Assembly (NCBI GenBank): GCA_022652485.1 | Contig: JALCRK010000009.1 | Span: 16,047 to 80,046 of the forward strand | DNA from: Sphingobium sp. | Lineage (GTDB): Bacteria > Pseudomonadota > Alphaproteobacteria > Sphingomonadales > Sphingomonadaceae | DNA length: 64,000 bases | Reading direction: 5' to 3' | In this document: positions 23,664-32,599 of the stretch, one piece after another | Position numbering within the stretch: the first letter of the stretch is position 1 | Layout: the number at the start of each line of letters is the position of its first letter | Program-made: the position numbers and the translations under genes | The notes under the pieces: generated by a model | The model's database searches: none | The model's input: the letters and a program-made list of their open reading frames with translations, nothing else | What the model was told of the DNA's origin: nothing

Positions 23664-26609
23664 TTATTCTTCGCGCCCGAGCAGGGCGGCGAGGCCCGCG
23701 AAGGCGCCGCCACCCGCAGGGCGTGCGGGCTCGGTAATCCTGGCAGTGCCGCGATCCGGCTTATGCTGCGGGCGAGGACCGCGAGGGCCGGCATTCGCGC
23801 CGGGAGCACCGCCGGGATGGCGGGAGCGAGGTGCTTTCCCCTGCCTGCCGCCCTCGGTACGCTCCTGCCGGTCGCGCGGCTTGTGCCGACCGCGAAACAC
23901 CCAGTTCGCACCGGACGCGACGAGCGCCTCGGGCACCGAGTCGGGCGTGGGCTGGGGATCGGCGGCGGGTATCTCCGTCGGTTCGGCGGCGGGGAATTCC
24001 TCCGGGACAGGCGGAGGAGCCGGGTCGTCGGGCAGCGGCGGGGTTTCCGCCGGAGTCTCGCCCGGCTGGTCTTCGGAGGGGGGAATCGGGGGGAGTTCGT
24101 TGGGATTGTCGTTGAGAACTACGACGGCCTCGGCCACCGATCCAACAAGCTCCTGTCCAACAGGCTCCGATCCAACAGCGGCTTCGGATGGACGCGGGGT
24201 GATCGCGCGGAAACCCGCGCCGCGCATGATGTGGTTGAACAGCGGTTCCGACAGGCCCAGCGACACGATGAACGGAGACGTCGCATCATAGCGCTCGTTC
24301 TTCGCGATCGCCTCATGCCCGCCGCGCGCGATGCGCTCGATCATATCGATGCGGATCTGCGTTTCGCCAAAGCTGCGATACCCGGCGCGCGCCGCGCCCA
24401 TCAGCTCCTCGCGCGCCTTGAGGGTGAGAACGACCGCGCCCGCAGGAGGCGAGGGCAGCATCGGCTTGGTGCGGTGAATGGCCATAAGGGCCAAACGCCA
24501 CAAGGCCGCGCCCGGTTTCAGCAGCGCATGATGAAAAATATCCAGCACGCCGATGGTGAAGCCCGCCTTGCGCACAATCTGGCGCTGTTCCTTGTCGAGC
24601 CGGTTCAACGCGTCATCGAGATCATGCCGCGCCATGATGCCGCCGCTGTCCGCGAGCTGGATCAGCAGCGCGCGCACGACCGCAGGCGTCTCCGCGAGGG
24701 TCGAGAGTTCCAGTATCTTCAGCAGCGGCGCAAGATGGCGCTCCTGCTGCGCCTTCATCCACGCCTGAAGGCGCGCCGTTACCCGGTTGGCGACATCCTG
24801 CCCCAGCGCGAGCACGGCCTTGTCGAGCCGCACCTCGGGGTGGAGCAGCGACGGCCCGGCGTGGAGGCTGGCTACCATTTCCTCGCGCCAGCTAAGGGAG
24901 GGCATGTCGCCGGGCGCGGCAACCAGCGCAAATTCGCCATCCGGTGCGGCGATCAGTTCTTCGGCCTTCACGGTCAACATCTTTCCCAAGCGCCGCTCCG
25001 CAGCGGCCAGCAGCAATTTCCTGTCCCCGCCCCGCGCCTGCGGATCGACACGAAAGCGGAATCCATGAAGGCTTCCTAGCGGTTCGCCATCGACATGCAC
25101 AGACCCATCCGCATCAATATCGACCGGCAGATGTTCGTTTTTGCGTCCAATATCGCGCAAAAGCACCGATGTCCGCCGATCGACGAACCTTTGGGTGAGC
25201 GCGGCGTGGAGCGCATCAGAGAGTTTTTCCTCCAGCGCGCGGGTGCGCTCGGCCATTTCGGCGGGATGCTCCAGCCAGTCCTGCCGGTGGGCGATATAGG
25301 CCCAGGTGCGCGCCGCCGCGATGCGCCCCGAGAGCGTATCGACATCGCCCTGCACATTGTCCAGCCGGGCGACATTCTGGGCAAACCAGTCCTGCGGGAT
25401 ATGGCCGTTGCCCTCGCTCAAGAAGCGCCACAGCCGGGCCACGGTCGCGCGATGATGCTCCGGCCCCAGCTTCTGGAAATCGGGCAGGCCGCAGACATCC
25501 CACAGGCGGCGGACCTGCGCGGTGGAACGCACCCGCGCCCGCACATCGGCCTCGTCCGCCATCGCCTTCAAGACGGCAAGATCGACAACCTCCGGCGCGG
25601 CGCGCAGGCCGGGCCGATCCGGGCGCGCCTCCAGCGCGGCGATCAGGCCATCGATCCCGGTATCGAGCGGCGGCGTGCCGTCGCGCCAGTAGAGCTGCTC
25701 CACCGGGGGGAAGCGATGCTCCTCGATCGCCGTGATTTCCTCGGGACGGAACGCGCCCTCCCCTTCCTCGCCCCCAAGCGAGCCGAAGGTGCCGTCGCGC
25801 TGGTGCCGCCCGGCGCGCCCCGCGATCTGCGCCATTTCGGAGATGGTCAGGCGGCGGGTGCGATGGCCATCGAACTTGCGGAGCGAAGCGAAGGCGACAT
25901 GATGGACATCGAGGTTGAGTCCCATGCCAATGGCGTCCGTGGCGACGAGATAATCGACCTCGCCTTCCATGAACATGCGCACCTGCGCGTTGCGGGTGGA
26001 GGGAGACAGCGCGCCCATCACCACTGCCGCGCCACCACGCAGCCGCCGCAGCATTTCCGCCACGGCATAGACCTCCTCCGCCGAGAAGGCGACGATGGCG
26101 GAGCGCTTGGGCAGACGCGAGAGCTTCTTCGCGCCGGCATAGGACAGGGTCGAGAAGCGCGGGCGGGAGATGATCTCCGCTTCCGGCAGCAGCGAACGGA
26201 CGATGCCCGAGAGCGCCGCCGAGCCGAGGATCATCGTCTCCTCCCGCCCGCGCGCACGCAGCAGGCGGTCGGTGAAGATATGACCGCGTTCCGGGTCCGT
26301 CCCCAGCTGCGCCTCATCGACCGCGACGAAGGCGAACTCCCGCTCCTGCGAGAGAGGCATCGATTCGGCGGTGCAGAGATACCAGCGCGCCTGTGGCGGC
26401 TCGATCTTTTCCTCGCCGGTGATGAGCGCCACCTCCGCCGCGCCCTTGATCGCCACCACGCGATCATAGACCTCACGCGCGAGCAGCCGCAGCGGGAAGC
26501 CCATCATGCCGCTCGAATGAGCGCAGAGCCGCTCGACTGCAAGATGGGTCTTGCCGGTGTTGGTGGGACCGAGCACCGCCGTCAGGCTGGCGCGGGAATA
26601 TTGGGTCAT
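23664..26609 (-). CDS. Suv3-like superfamily 2 RNA helicase
   Basis: A 981-residue protein from MTQYSRASLTAVLGPTNTGK. The helicase core has Walker A (GPTNTGKTH), the DEAQ box (FVAVDEAQLG), motif III-like GSAALSG, and the C-terminal RecA domain (VDYLVATDAIGMGLNLD, QIAGRAGRHQRDG). A Suv3-type C-terminal region follows. The last ~130 residues are a Glu/Pro-rich stretch and a basic Arg/Gly tail ending GLAALLGREE. Suv3-related enzymes unwind RNA, in mitochondria with RNase. The ATG at 26609 is preferred because an upstream extension lacks similarity. It is upstream of the S4 gene. Confidence 0.93.
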   Translation of the reverse strand: MTQYSRASLTAVLGPTNTGKTHLAVERLCAHSSGMMGFPLRLLAREVYDRVVAIKGAAEVALITGEEKIEPPQARWYLCTAESMPLSQEREFAFVAVDEAQLGTDPERGHIFTDRLLRARGREETMILGSAALSGIVRSLLPEAEIISRPRFSTLSYAGAKKLSRLPKRSAIVAFSAEEVYAVAEMLRRLRGGAAVVMGALSPSTRNAQVRMFMEGEVDYLVATDAIGMGLNLDVHHVAFASLRKFDGHRTRRLTISEMAQIAGRAGRHQRDGTFGSLGGEEGEGAFRPEEITAIEEHRFPPVEQLYWRDGTPPLDTGIDGLIAALEARPDRPGLRAAPEVVDLAVLKAMADEADVRARVRSTAQVRRLWDVCGLPDFQKLGPEHHRATVARLWRFLSEGNGHIPQDWFAQNVARLDNVQGDVDTLSGRIAAARTWAYIAHRQDWLEHPAEMAERTRALEEKLSDALHAALTQRFVDRRTSVLLRDIGRKNEHLPVDIDADGSVHVDGEPLGSLHGFRFRVDPQARGGDRKLLLAAAERRLGKMLTVKAEELIAAPDGEFALVAAPGDMPSLSWREEMVASLHAGPSLLHPEVRLDKAVLALGQDVANRVTARLQAWMKAQQERHLAPLLKILELSTLAETPAVVRALLIQLADSGGIMARHDLDDALNRLDKEQRQIVRKAGFTIGVLDIFHHALLKPGAALWRLALMAIHRTKPMLPSPPAGAVVLTLKAREELMGAARAGYRSFGETQIRIDMIERIARGGHEAIAKNERYDATSPFIVSLGLSEPLFNHIMRGAGFRAITPRPSEAAVGSEPVGQELVGSVAEAVVVLNDNPNELPPIPPSEDQPGETPAETPPLPDDPAPPPVPEEFPAAEPTEIPAADPQPTPDSVPEALVASGANWVFRGRHKPRDRQERTEGGRQGKAPRSRHPGGAPGANAGPRGPRPQHKPDRGTARITEPARPAGGGAFAGLAALLGREE

Positions 26610-26681
26610 GCCCCTATGTCGACGATCCGGATGGCGGGCGCAAGGGTGGATGCAGGTAAGGATTGCCGCGATGCATTTGAC

Positions 26682-26845
26682 CGTCATCCCGGACTTAGTA
26701 TTGCCCGGAAAAGCGAGAGCTTTTTCGCGGCAATGCTTGATCCGGGATCCAGCTTACCCCACCGAGCCCTGTTCACTGGATCCCGGATAACGCGATTTTC
26801 TGGCCAATCCTTGCGGATTGGAAAAAATCGGTTTCCGGGATGACG
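26682..26845. repeat. REP-like mosaic palindrome
   Basis: Bounded by CGTCATCCCGGA and TCCGGGATGACG. Internal modules are TGATCCGGGATCCAG, GGATCCCGGATAACG and the hairpin TTTTCTGGCCAATCC/GGATTGGAAAA, also present at 1205-1327. It occupies much of the 363-base helicase-M23 spacer, which otherwise holds only the CtrA-type site. Confidence 0.85.
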
Positions 26846-26910
26846 ATGCGGGATGCGCTTGTCGCCGCGGACGCACAGTCTGCCCCGAAAAGGCGCGGAA
26901 ATCCGTCGCT

Positions 26911-26925
26911 TTAAATTGACATTAA
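26911..26925 (+). promoter_or_regulatory. CtrA-type binding site
   Basis: TTAA (26911-26914), seven bases (ATTGACA), then TTAA (26922-26925) followed by C. This is an exact full CtrA recognition pattern TTAA-N7-TTAA, 48 bases upstream of the M23 peptidase start. It overlaps a TTGACA that could be a -35 element. Confidence 0.6.
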
Positions 26926-26972
26926 CTATTTGACGCCAGAGAAGAGGTTCGGAATTTGCGCGGAAACGGGCC

Positions 26973-28592
26973 GTGCAAGGGTTGAGAGCGGGGAAATCCG
27001 GCTTGTTTGCGAACGATGAACTGGATGTGACACAGGCGGGCGCAGGCGTGGCCGCGCTGCCGTTGCGTCCCTCTCCTCTCGGCGGCACGCGGGGTTTCGG
27101 CAGGGCCGCTCCTGCGGTCGCCGCCCCGCAGCACTGGCGCGCGCGCGTCCAGTATTGGGCGGAGGACATCAATCTCGTTCCCGATCTAGGGGCAGACATC
27201 GGCTCGCGCACATGGTGGCGCGGTGCGGCAACCTGCGCCGCGCTGTGCTTCGTCACCTTCAAGCTCGCCCCGCAGCTCACCCCCCTGCCCAGCCTCTCCG
27301 GCCCGGTGATGACCGGCGCCCAGTATGAGGAAGTCCGCTCGCAGATGGTCACCCCGCTCGCCTATGGCGCCAACAGCGGGCGGCATATGGGGCCAACGGA
27401 CCTCGTCTCCCCGCTGGCGTCGACGCCCGAGCGGCCGATGGTGCAGATGTTCTCCGCCATCGGCGAAAGCGGCGGGCTGTCTCACGCGCTGAAGCGCGCA
27501 GGCGTCTCCAGCGCGGACAGCGCGGAGGCGATGCGGGCGCTCGCAGGGATAGTCGGGCCGAACGCGCTCGCCGCCGGGACGCGCCTCGACATCACGCTGG
27601 GGCGGCGGCCCAACCCGAAGGCGGCGCGGCCGCTCGATATCCTCTCGTTCCGTGCGCGGCTCGATCTCGCCGTGGAGCTGCGACGCGAGAACGGCGCGCT
27701 GGTGGTGCATCGCACGCCGATCGCCATCGATGACACGCCGCTGCGCATCCGGGGCGTGGTGAGCGACAGCCTCTATCAGGCGGCCCGCGCGGCGGGCGCG
27801 ACGCCCGCCACCATCCAGACCTATCTCCGCGTCATCGCCCAGCAGATGTCGCTGGAGAATATCGGCGTGGGCGACCGCTTCGACATCATCGTTTCGCACC
27901 GCAAGGCATCGGATGGCCTCTCCGAAACCGGCACCCTGCTTTATGGCGGTTTGCAGCTCGCCAGCGGGCGCAAGCTCGACATGCTGAAATGGGCCTATCA
28001 GGGCCGCGAGCAATGGTTCGAGGCGTCCGGCGTCGGCAAGAAGCGCGACGGCCTCGCCAAGCCCGTCGAACTGGCACGCATCTCTTCCGGCTTCGGAATG
28101 CGTTTCCACCCGGTCCTCGGCTATTCGCGGATGCATCAGGGCGTCGATTTCGCCGCGCCGACCGGCACTCCGATCTATGCCGTGACGGATGGCGTGGTGC
28201 GCTATGCCGGCTGGCATGGCGGGCATGGCAATTTCGTGAAGCTGCAGCACAGCGGCGGCATGGGCACCGGCTATGGCCATATGAGCCGCATCGCGGTGCG
28301 CTCCGGCGAGCGGGTGCGGAGGGGCGAGGTGATCGGCTATGTCGGCTCGACCGGCCTCTCGACCGGCCCGCACCTGCATTATGAAGTCTATCGGAACGGC
28401 GAGACGGTGAACCCGCTGTCGGTGAAGTTCCAGCAGCAGGCGCTGCTTTCCGGGCGCGAGCTGGCGGCGTTCCGCGCGCGGCTGAATGCGCTCAAGTCCG
28501 AAGCGCGCGGGTCCGATGTCGCGGTCGTGCCTGCCGATACGGTCAGGGCCGAGGAAAGCCGCAAGCGCAGCGTGAAGGTGGCGACGCGCTGA
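26973..28592 (+). CDS. M23 family metallopeptidase (cell-wall endopeptidase)
   Basis: 539 residues from a GTG. One membrane-anchor-like segment is near residue ~85-100 (AATCAALCFVTFKLAPQLT). The middle contains a LysM/OapA-like region, and the C-terminal M23 domain has SSGFGMRFHPVLGYSRMHQG, VDFAAPTGTPIYA, GYGHMSRIAV and HLHYEVYRNG, giving the zinc ligands (H..D and HxH). M23 enzymes cut peptidoglycan cross-links or act as septation regulators. An exact CtrA-type site upstream suggests cell-cycle control. The monocistronic gene ends before a short repeat fragment. Confidence 0.92.
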   Translation: MQGLRAGKSGLFANDELDVTQAGAGVAALPLRPSPLGGTRGFGRAAPAVAAPQHWRARVQYWAEDINLVPDLGADIGSRTWWRGAATCAALCFVTFKLAPQLTPLPSLSGPVMTGAQYEEVRSQMVTPLAYGANSGRHMGPTDLVSPLASTPERPMVQMFSAIGESGGLSHALKRAGVSSADSAEAMRALAGIVGPNALAAGTRLDITLGRRPNPKAARPLDILSFRARLDLAVELRRENGALVVHRTPIAIDDTPLRIRGVVSDSLYQAARAAGATPATIQTYLRVIAQQMSLENIGVGDRFDIIVSHRKASDGLSETGTLLYGGLQLASGRKLDMLKWAYQGREQWFEASGVGKKRDGLAKPVELARISSGFGMRFHPVLGYSRMHQGVDFAAPTGTPIYAVTDGVVRYAGWHGGHGNFVKLQHSGGMGTGYGHMSRIAVRSGERVRRGEVIGYVGSTGLSTGPHLHYEVYRNGETVNPLSVKFQQQALLSGRELAAFRARLNALKSEARGSDVAVVPADTVRAEESRKRSVKVATR

Positions 28593-28647
28593 GGCTCCGC
28601 CCCTAAGCCGCTACACGCAATCCATCCATCCAGGCTGGCAGTTGAGA

Positions 28648-28678
28648 AGCGGGATCCCGGATCAGGTCCGGGATGACG
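28648..28678. repeat. Half REP-like element
   Basis: AGCGGGATCCCGGATCAGG continuing to CCGGGATGACG repeats the right arm of the elements at 1205-1327 and 45797-45883, without a left arm. It lies in the spacer before hemB. Confidence 0.8.
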
Positions 28679-28734
28679 AAGGTTTGCAGTTTCTTTCGCT
28701 TGTCCCGCAGTCCGCCTGACCGTAAAAGCCGCGC

Positions 28735-29727
28735 ATGACCAATGCATCCTACCCCGCGCTGCGCATGCGCCGTACCCGTGCCACCGCCTGGAGCCGCGCA
28801 CTATTCGCTGAGCACCGCCTCCACCCTTCCGACCTCATCTGGCCGCTGTTCGTTACCGAAGGGAGCGGCGTCGAGGATCCGATCGCCTCGCTTCCCGGCG
28901 TATCGCGCTGGTCGGTCGATCTCATGGTGGAGCTGGCCAGGCAAGCGCGCGATGCGGGCATTCCCTGCCTTGCCCTGTTCCCGAACACCCAGCGCGAGCG
29001 CCGCTCGGACGACGGCAAGGAGGCGCTCAATCCCGATAACCTGATGTGCCGCGCCATCCGCGCCATCAAGGATAAGATGCCGGAGATCGGCATCCTCACC
29101 GATGTCGCGCTCGATCCCTATACCAGCCACGGACAGGATGGGCTGGTGGACGACCGGGGCCGCATATTGAACGACGAGACGATCGAAGTGCTCGTCGGGC
29201 AGTCGCTCAATCAGGCGGCGGCGGGGGCGGACATCATCGCACCCTCGGATATGATGGACGGGCGCGTGGGCGTGATCCGCGCGGCACTGGAGGATGCGGG
29301 GCATCAGGATATCCAGATCATGGCCTATTCCGCCAAATACGCCTCCGCTTTCTATGGCCCGTTCCGCGATGCGGTCGGCTCGCGCGGGCTGCTGAAAGGT
29401 GACAAGAAGACCTATCAGATGGACCCGGCGAACGCCGAGGAGGCATTGCGCGAGGTGGCGCTCGATCTGGCCGAGGGCGCGGACAGCGTGATGGTGAAGC
29501 CCGGCCTCCCCTATCTCGACATTGTGCGCGCGGTGAAGGAACGGTTCGAGGTGCCGGTGTTCGCCTATCAGGTGAGCGGCGAATATGCGATGATCGAGGC
29601 GGCGGCGGCCGCAGGCGTCGGAGACCGTGACGGGCTGGTGATGGAGACGCTGCTGGCGTTCAAGCGCGCGGGCTGCTCAGGGATCCTGACCTATCACGCG
29701 CTCCATGCGGCGCGGCTGTTGGGGTAG
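28735..29727 (+). CDS. hemB: Porphobilinogen synthase (ALA dehydratase)
   Basis: A 330-residue HemB, which condenses two 5-aminolevulinate molecules to porphobilinogen. The two catalytic lysines are in AYSAKYASAFYGPF and VMVKPGLPYLD. The metal region is DVALDPYTSHGQDG, with Asp instead of the Cys of zinc enzymes, so this belongs to the magnesium-type class common in alphaproteobacteria. The length is standard. hemA (ALA synthase), the preceding enzyme, is in the same window at 57.7 kb but is not linked. Confidence 0.96.
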   Translation: MTNASYPALRMRRTRATAWSRALFAEHRLHPSDLIWPLFVTEGSGVEDPIASLPGVSRWSVDLMVELARQARDAGIPCLALFPNTQRERRSDDGKEALNPDNLMCRAIRAIKDKMPEIGILTDVALDPYTSHGQDGLVDDRGRILNDETIEVLVGQSLNQAAAGADIIAPSDMMDGRVGVIRAALEDAGHQDIQIMAYSAKYASAFYGPFRDAVGSRGLLKGDKKTYQMDPANAEEALREVALDLAEGADSVMVKPGLPYLDIVRAVKERFEVPVFAYQVSGEYAMIEAAAAAGVGDRDGLVMETLLAFKRAGCSGILTYHALHAARLLG

Positions 29728-29791
29728 GATGTGACGGGAGGGTGCGATAGCGTACTGTCCGGACGCGACAACAAAGCCGCCTATCTTTCAC

Positions 29792-29903
29792 CGTCACCCT
29801 GAACTTGTTTCAGGGTCCATTTCTCCAGATTGAACAAGGCATTGTGGTGCAAGATGGATGCTGACCCGTCAGGGCGGCGAAGCCAAACAAGTTCAGCATG
29901 ACG
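29792..29903. repeat. Intergenic repeat, GTCACCCTGAACTTG family
   Basis: Begins CGTCACCCTGAACTTGTTTC followed by AGGGTCCAT and ends AACAAGTTCAGCATGACG. The ends are inverted copies (CTGAACTTGTT/AACAAGTTCAG). This is a different family from the CCCGGA elements. Confidence 0.75.
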
Positions 29904-29931
29904 AAATAACAACCTCCGCTCCCCACACCTT

Positions 29932-29973
29932 ATCTGACGCCTCTCAAGGCTCCATCTGACGCCTCAAGGCTCC
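29932..29973. repeat. Tandem 20/22-base duplication at a stop codon
   Basis: Copies at 29932-29953 and 29954-29973 are identical apart from a 2-base indel (ATCTGACGCCTC then AAGGCTCC). The second copy contains the stop of the minus-strand lipoprotein gene (LKEP*), and the first copy directly follows it on the minus strand. This looks like a recent duplication. Confidence 0.85.
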
Positions 29974-30497
29974 TTAAGTACCGCTTTCAGCGCATCCACC
30001 CGGTCGTTCTGCTCATCGACCGTGGCGAGGGCGGCGTCGCGTGCGGCGCGGATCTCGGTCGCGCCGCCCTGCACCTCTCCGGCAGCCAGTGCCTTCAGGC
30101 GCTCGGCATAGAGCGTATCGAGGCTGGCGAGAGCATAGACGCTGTCATAGCGGGCCTCGTCGAGCTTCGAGAGATCGACATGCGCCGCGACCCATGCCTC
30201 ACTCGATACCGTAGCCCTCGCCGCCGCGCGGATATGATCCGCAGCCTCCGGATAGAGCGCATCGAACGCGCCCTTGCCCTTATCCGCCTGCGCAGAGAGG
30301 TCGGCGAGGCGCTTCGTCAGATCCGGATCGGTGGGCGCTGTCTGCGCGACGGGCTCGGGCCTATCCGCCACCTCGCCGCCGACGCGGGCGGATTCGGCCG
30401 GGCGCTTCGCCAGCGACGGATAGCCGCGCCCGTCCTGCCCCATGCCGGTGCAGGCGGAGAGGAAGAGGGCGAAGGCGGTAAAGAGGCGCTTGTGCAT
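29964..30497 (-). CDS. Small lipoprotein of unknown function
   Basis: 177 residues from the ATG at 30497 (GGGAG lies just upstream; an ATG at 30509 would add 4 residues). The N-terminus is KRLFTAFALFLSAC, a lipobox. The mature part is Ala/Asp/Glu-rich and helical, with DLSKLDEARYDSVYALASLD and a C-terminal coiled-coil-like segment (EQNDRVDALKAVLKEP). No enzymatic motif is recognised. It is divergent from the AEC transporter. Confidence 0.75.
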   Translation of the reverse strand: MHKRLFTAFALFLSACTGMGQDGRGYPSLAKRPAESARVGGEVADRPEPVAQTAPTDPDLTKRLADLSAQADKGKGAFDALYPEAADHIRAAARATVSSEAWVAAHVDLSKLDEARYDSVYALASLDTLYAERLKALAAGEVQGGATEIRAARDAALATVDEQNDRVDALKAVLKEP

Positions 30498-30587
30498 GAT
30501 CTCCCGCATTTAGGGTGCGGAATGGCCGCGCGCAAGCGGCGGCGGCTTTTCATTGGCGCAGGCGACAAATGCGCATAAAGGGAGCCG

Positions 30588-31526
30588 ATGCTCTCCACCC
30601 TCGCCACCATCGCGCCGGTGTTCCTGATGATCGCGGCGGGGTATTTCGCCCGCAAGCTCGATATCATGCCGGAGGGGTCTGGCGCGCTGCTGACCCGCGT
30701 CGTCACCTGGATCGCGCTCCCGGCGCTGATGTTCCACATCATCGCCACGACCGACTGGAGCGCCCTCTGGAATACCCGCTTCGTCATCGCCAATCTGGCA
30801 AGCGCGGTGATCATCTTCATGGCCGGCATGGGCATCGGGCGGCTGCGCGGGCTGCCGATCGCGGATATCGCGGTGGACGGCCTCAACGCCAGCTATTCCA
30901 ACGTGGCCTATGTCGGCCTGCCGCTGTTCCTGCTGGCGCTGGGGCCGACGAGCACGCCTTATGTCATCATCGCCGCGACGGTGATGCTGATGCTGCTGTT
31001 CACCGCCGCCGTCGTCGCGATCGAGCTGGGCCATCACCGGGATCAGGGCATCGGCCATGCGCTGGGCAAGGCCTTGACGGGCGTGGTGAAGAACCCCGTG
31101 CTCGCTTCATCCGCGATCGGCTTCGCCTGGTGGCTTACGGGGTGGACATTGCCCGACGTGCCGGAGCGGTTCACCCAGCTGCTGGGCGCCGCCTCCAGCC
31201 CCACCGCGCTGGTCGCCATCGGGCTGTTCATGGCCGAACGGCCGCTCGGCGAGGCGATGAGCAACCGTTTCGTGCTGATGCTGACCTGCGCCAAGCTGAT
31301 CCTCCACCCGCTGATAACGGCGGTGATCGCTTATGGGATACTGGGCTTGAGCGGCTTGCCCGCCATCATGGCGGTGGTCATCGCGGCTCTGCCCACCGGG
31401 ACGGGGCCGTTCATGGTCGCAGGCTTTTATGCGCGCGACGGCAAGGTGACATCGGGCACGATACTCGCGACCACCCTGCTGTCCGTCATCACCCTGTCCG
31501 TGCTGCTCGCGGTTTTGCCGCGCTGA
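30588..31526 (+). CDS. AEC family transporter
   Basis: A 312-residue, ~10-TM permease of the auxin-efflux-carrier superfamily. Typical features are APVFLMIAAGYFARK at the start, a mirrored pair of five-helix halves and the proline-broken helix regions (SYSNVAYVGLPLFL; ALPTGTGPFMVA). AEC proteins export small organic acids and other anions; no substrate is visible here. AAAGGGAG sits upstream of the ATG. It lies before rplU but has its own ending, so it is probably separate. Confidence 0.9.
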   Translation: MLSTLATIAPVFLMIAAGYFARKLDIMPEGSGALLTRVVTWIALPALMFHIIATTDWSALWNTRFVIANLASAVIIFMAGMGIGRLRGLPIADIAVDGLNASYSNVAYVGLPLFLLALGPTSTPYVIIAATVMLMLLFTAAVVAIELGHHRDQGIGHALGKALTGVVKNPVLASSAIGFAWWLTGWTLPDVPERFTQLLGAASSPTALVAIGLFMAERPLGEAMSNRFVLMLTCAKLILHPLITAVIAYGILGLSGLPAIMAVVIAALPTGTGPFMVAGFYARDGKVTSGTILATTLLSVITLSVLLAVLPR

Positions 31527-31576
31527 GAGGCGGCGCGGGCTGGCGCCATCTTCAAACCGGAAGCGCCCGAATCCGG

Positions 31577-31605
31577 TTGACAGCCAGGGGCCGATCCATT
31601 AACGG
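31577..31605 (+). promoter_or_regulatory. Candidate promoter for rplU-rpmA
   Basis: A perfect -35 TTGACA (31577-31582) is followed 17 bases later by TAACGG (16 bases: TTAACG), a weak -10. It is about 76 bases upstream of the rplU start, leaving a leader that could fold. Confidence 0.45.
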
Positions 31606-31680
31606 CCCTCACTCCGCGCAGGCATCGGGGGCACGCCTCTTTTGCCTGTGACAAGCATTTTTGAATGAAGAGATAAAGCC

Positions 31681-32043
31681 ATGTTCGCTGTTGTGCGCAC
31701 AGGCGGCAAGCAATATCGCGTCGCCGCCGGAGACAAGATCGTCGTCGAGAAGCTGGCGGGTGACGCCGGTGATACCATCACGCTGGACGATGTCCTGCTG
31801 GCCGGGGAAGGTTCCGACCTCAAGGACACCAAGGGCCTGACCGTCTCGGCAGAGATCGTCGCGCAGGCGAAGGGCGAGAAGGTCATCGTCTTCAAGAAGC
31901 GCCGCCGCCACAATTATCGCCGCCGCAACGGCCACCGCCAGAACCACACGATCCTGAAGATCGTGGCGATCGGCGGAGACAAGCCGAAGAAGGCCGCCGC
32001 CAAGAAGGCGGAAGCCCCCGCAGACCAGGCCGCCGAAGCCTGA
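31681..32043 (+). CDS. rplU: Large ribosomal subunit protein bL21
   Basis: 120 residues opening [20 protein letters not shown], the bL21 signature, with [20 protein letters not shown] as the RNA-binding loop. It has the Ala/Lys-rich C-terminal extension ([18 protein letters not shown]) seen in alphaproteobacteria. bL21 binds 23S rRNA near the L20 site. It is the first gene of an rplU-rpmA operon, ahead of rpmA by 33 bases, with obgE ~1.3 kb further on. Confidence 0.98.
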   Translation: MFAVVRTGGKQYRVAAGDKIVVEKLAGDAGDTITLDDVLLAGEGSDLKDTKGLTVSAEIVAQAKGEKVIVFKKRRRHNYRRRNGHRQNHTILKIVAIGGDKPKKAAAKKAEAPADQAAEA

Positions 32044-32076
32044 ACGCGCGCAACTGAATTCAAGGAGTCTTGAGAA

Positions 32077-32346
32077 ATGGCACATAAGAAAGCTGGCGGT
32101 TCGTCGCGCAACGGTCGCGATTCAGAGTCGAAGCGCCTTGGCGTCAAGAAGTTCGGCGGTCAGCACGTGATCGGCGGCAACATCATCATCCGTCAGCGCG
32201 GCACCCGCGTCTATGCCGGTCGCAATGTCGGCATGGGCAAGGACCACACGCTGTTCGCACTGACCGAGGGCCGCGTCGTGTTCCATGACGGCAAGCTTGG
32301 CCGCAAATATGTGTCCGTGGACATGATGGCGGAAGCCGCCGAATAA
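32077..32346 (+). CDS. rpmA: Large ribosomal subunit protein bL27
   Basis: 89 residues starting [20 protein letters not shown], the classic bL27 sequence. The N-terminal tail reaches the peptidyl-transferase centre; [16 protein letters not shown] and [13 protein letters not shown] are the conserved core. It has no cleavable extension of the Firmicutes type. It is cotranscribed with rplU, and a hairpin lies 1-28 bases after the stop. Confidence 0.98.
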   Translation: MAHKKAGGSSRNGRDSESKRLGVKKFGGQHVIGGNIIIRQRGTRVYAGRNVGMGKDHTLFALTEGRVVFHDGKLGRKYVSVDMMAEAAE

Positions 32347-32347
32347 C

Positions 32348-32376
32348 AGGACGATCTTTTTCGCCGGATCGTCCTT
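32348..32376 (+). terminator. Hairpin after rpmA
   Basis: AGGACGATC pairs with GATCGTCCT as a 9-bp stem with a T-rich 10-base loop, followed by TT. It begins 1 base past the rpmA stop. Confidence 0.65.
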
Positions 32377-32423
32377 TGAGGGATGCTCCGGCAAGGATCG
32401 ATTCGCACCAGAATCGTCACAAG

Positions 32424-32461
32424 CGGGGCGCCCGGACAGGGTCTGCCCCGTTTTTGTTTTT
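32424..32461 (+). terminator. Second intrinsic terminator of the rplU-rpmA operon
   Basis: CGGGGC (32424-32429) pairs with GCCCCG (32445-32450), immediately followed by TTTTTGTTTTT. The loop is 15 bases. Together with the hairpin at 32348 it gives a tandem terminator. Confidence 0.8.
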
Positions 32462-32599
32462 CCAGCCTGACGCGCCCGGGAACATCCGCTCGCCTCATGC
32501 GCTGCACAGCCGGAAACAAGACGGGCCAGTTTGTCCTATAATGTCGTCAAACTGTCACCATATTTCCCGATTGAGCGGGCATACGAGAGGACCACACCG

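Noticed and set aside
25095..26843. Long open frame antisense to the Suv3-like helicase gene (about 580 codons)
   Set aside because: It lies opposite a clear helicase, has no recognisable domain, and such frames are common in G+C-rich DNA.
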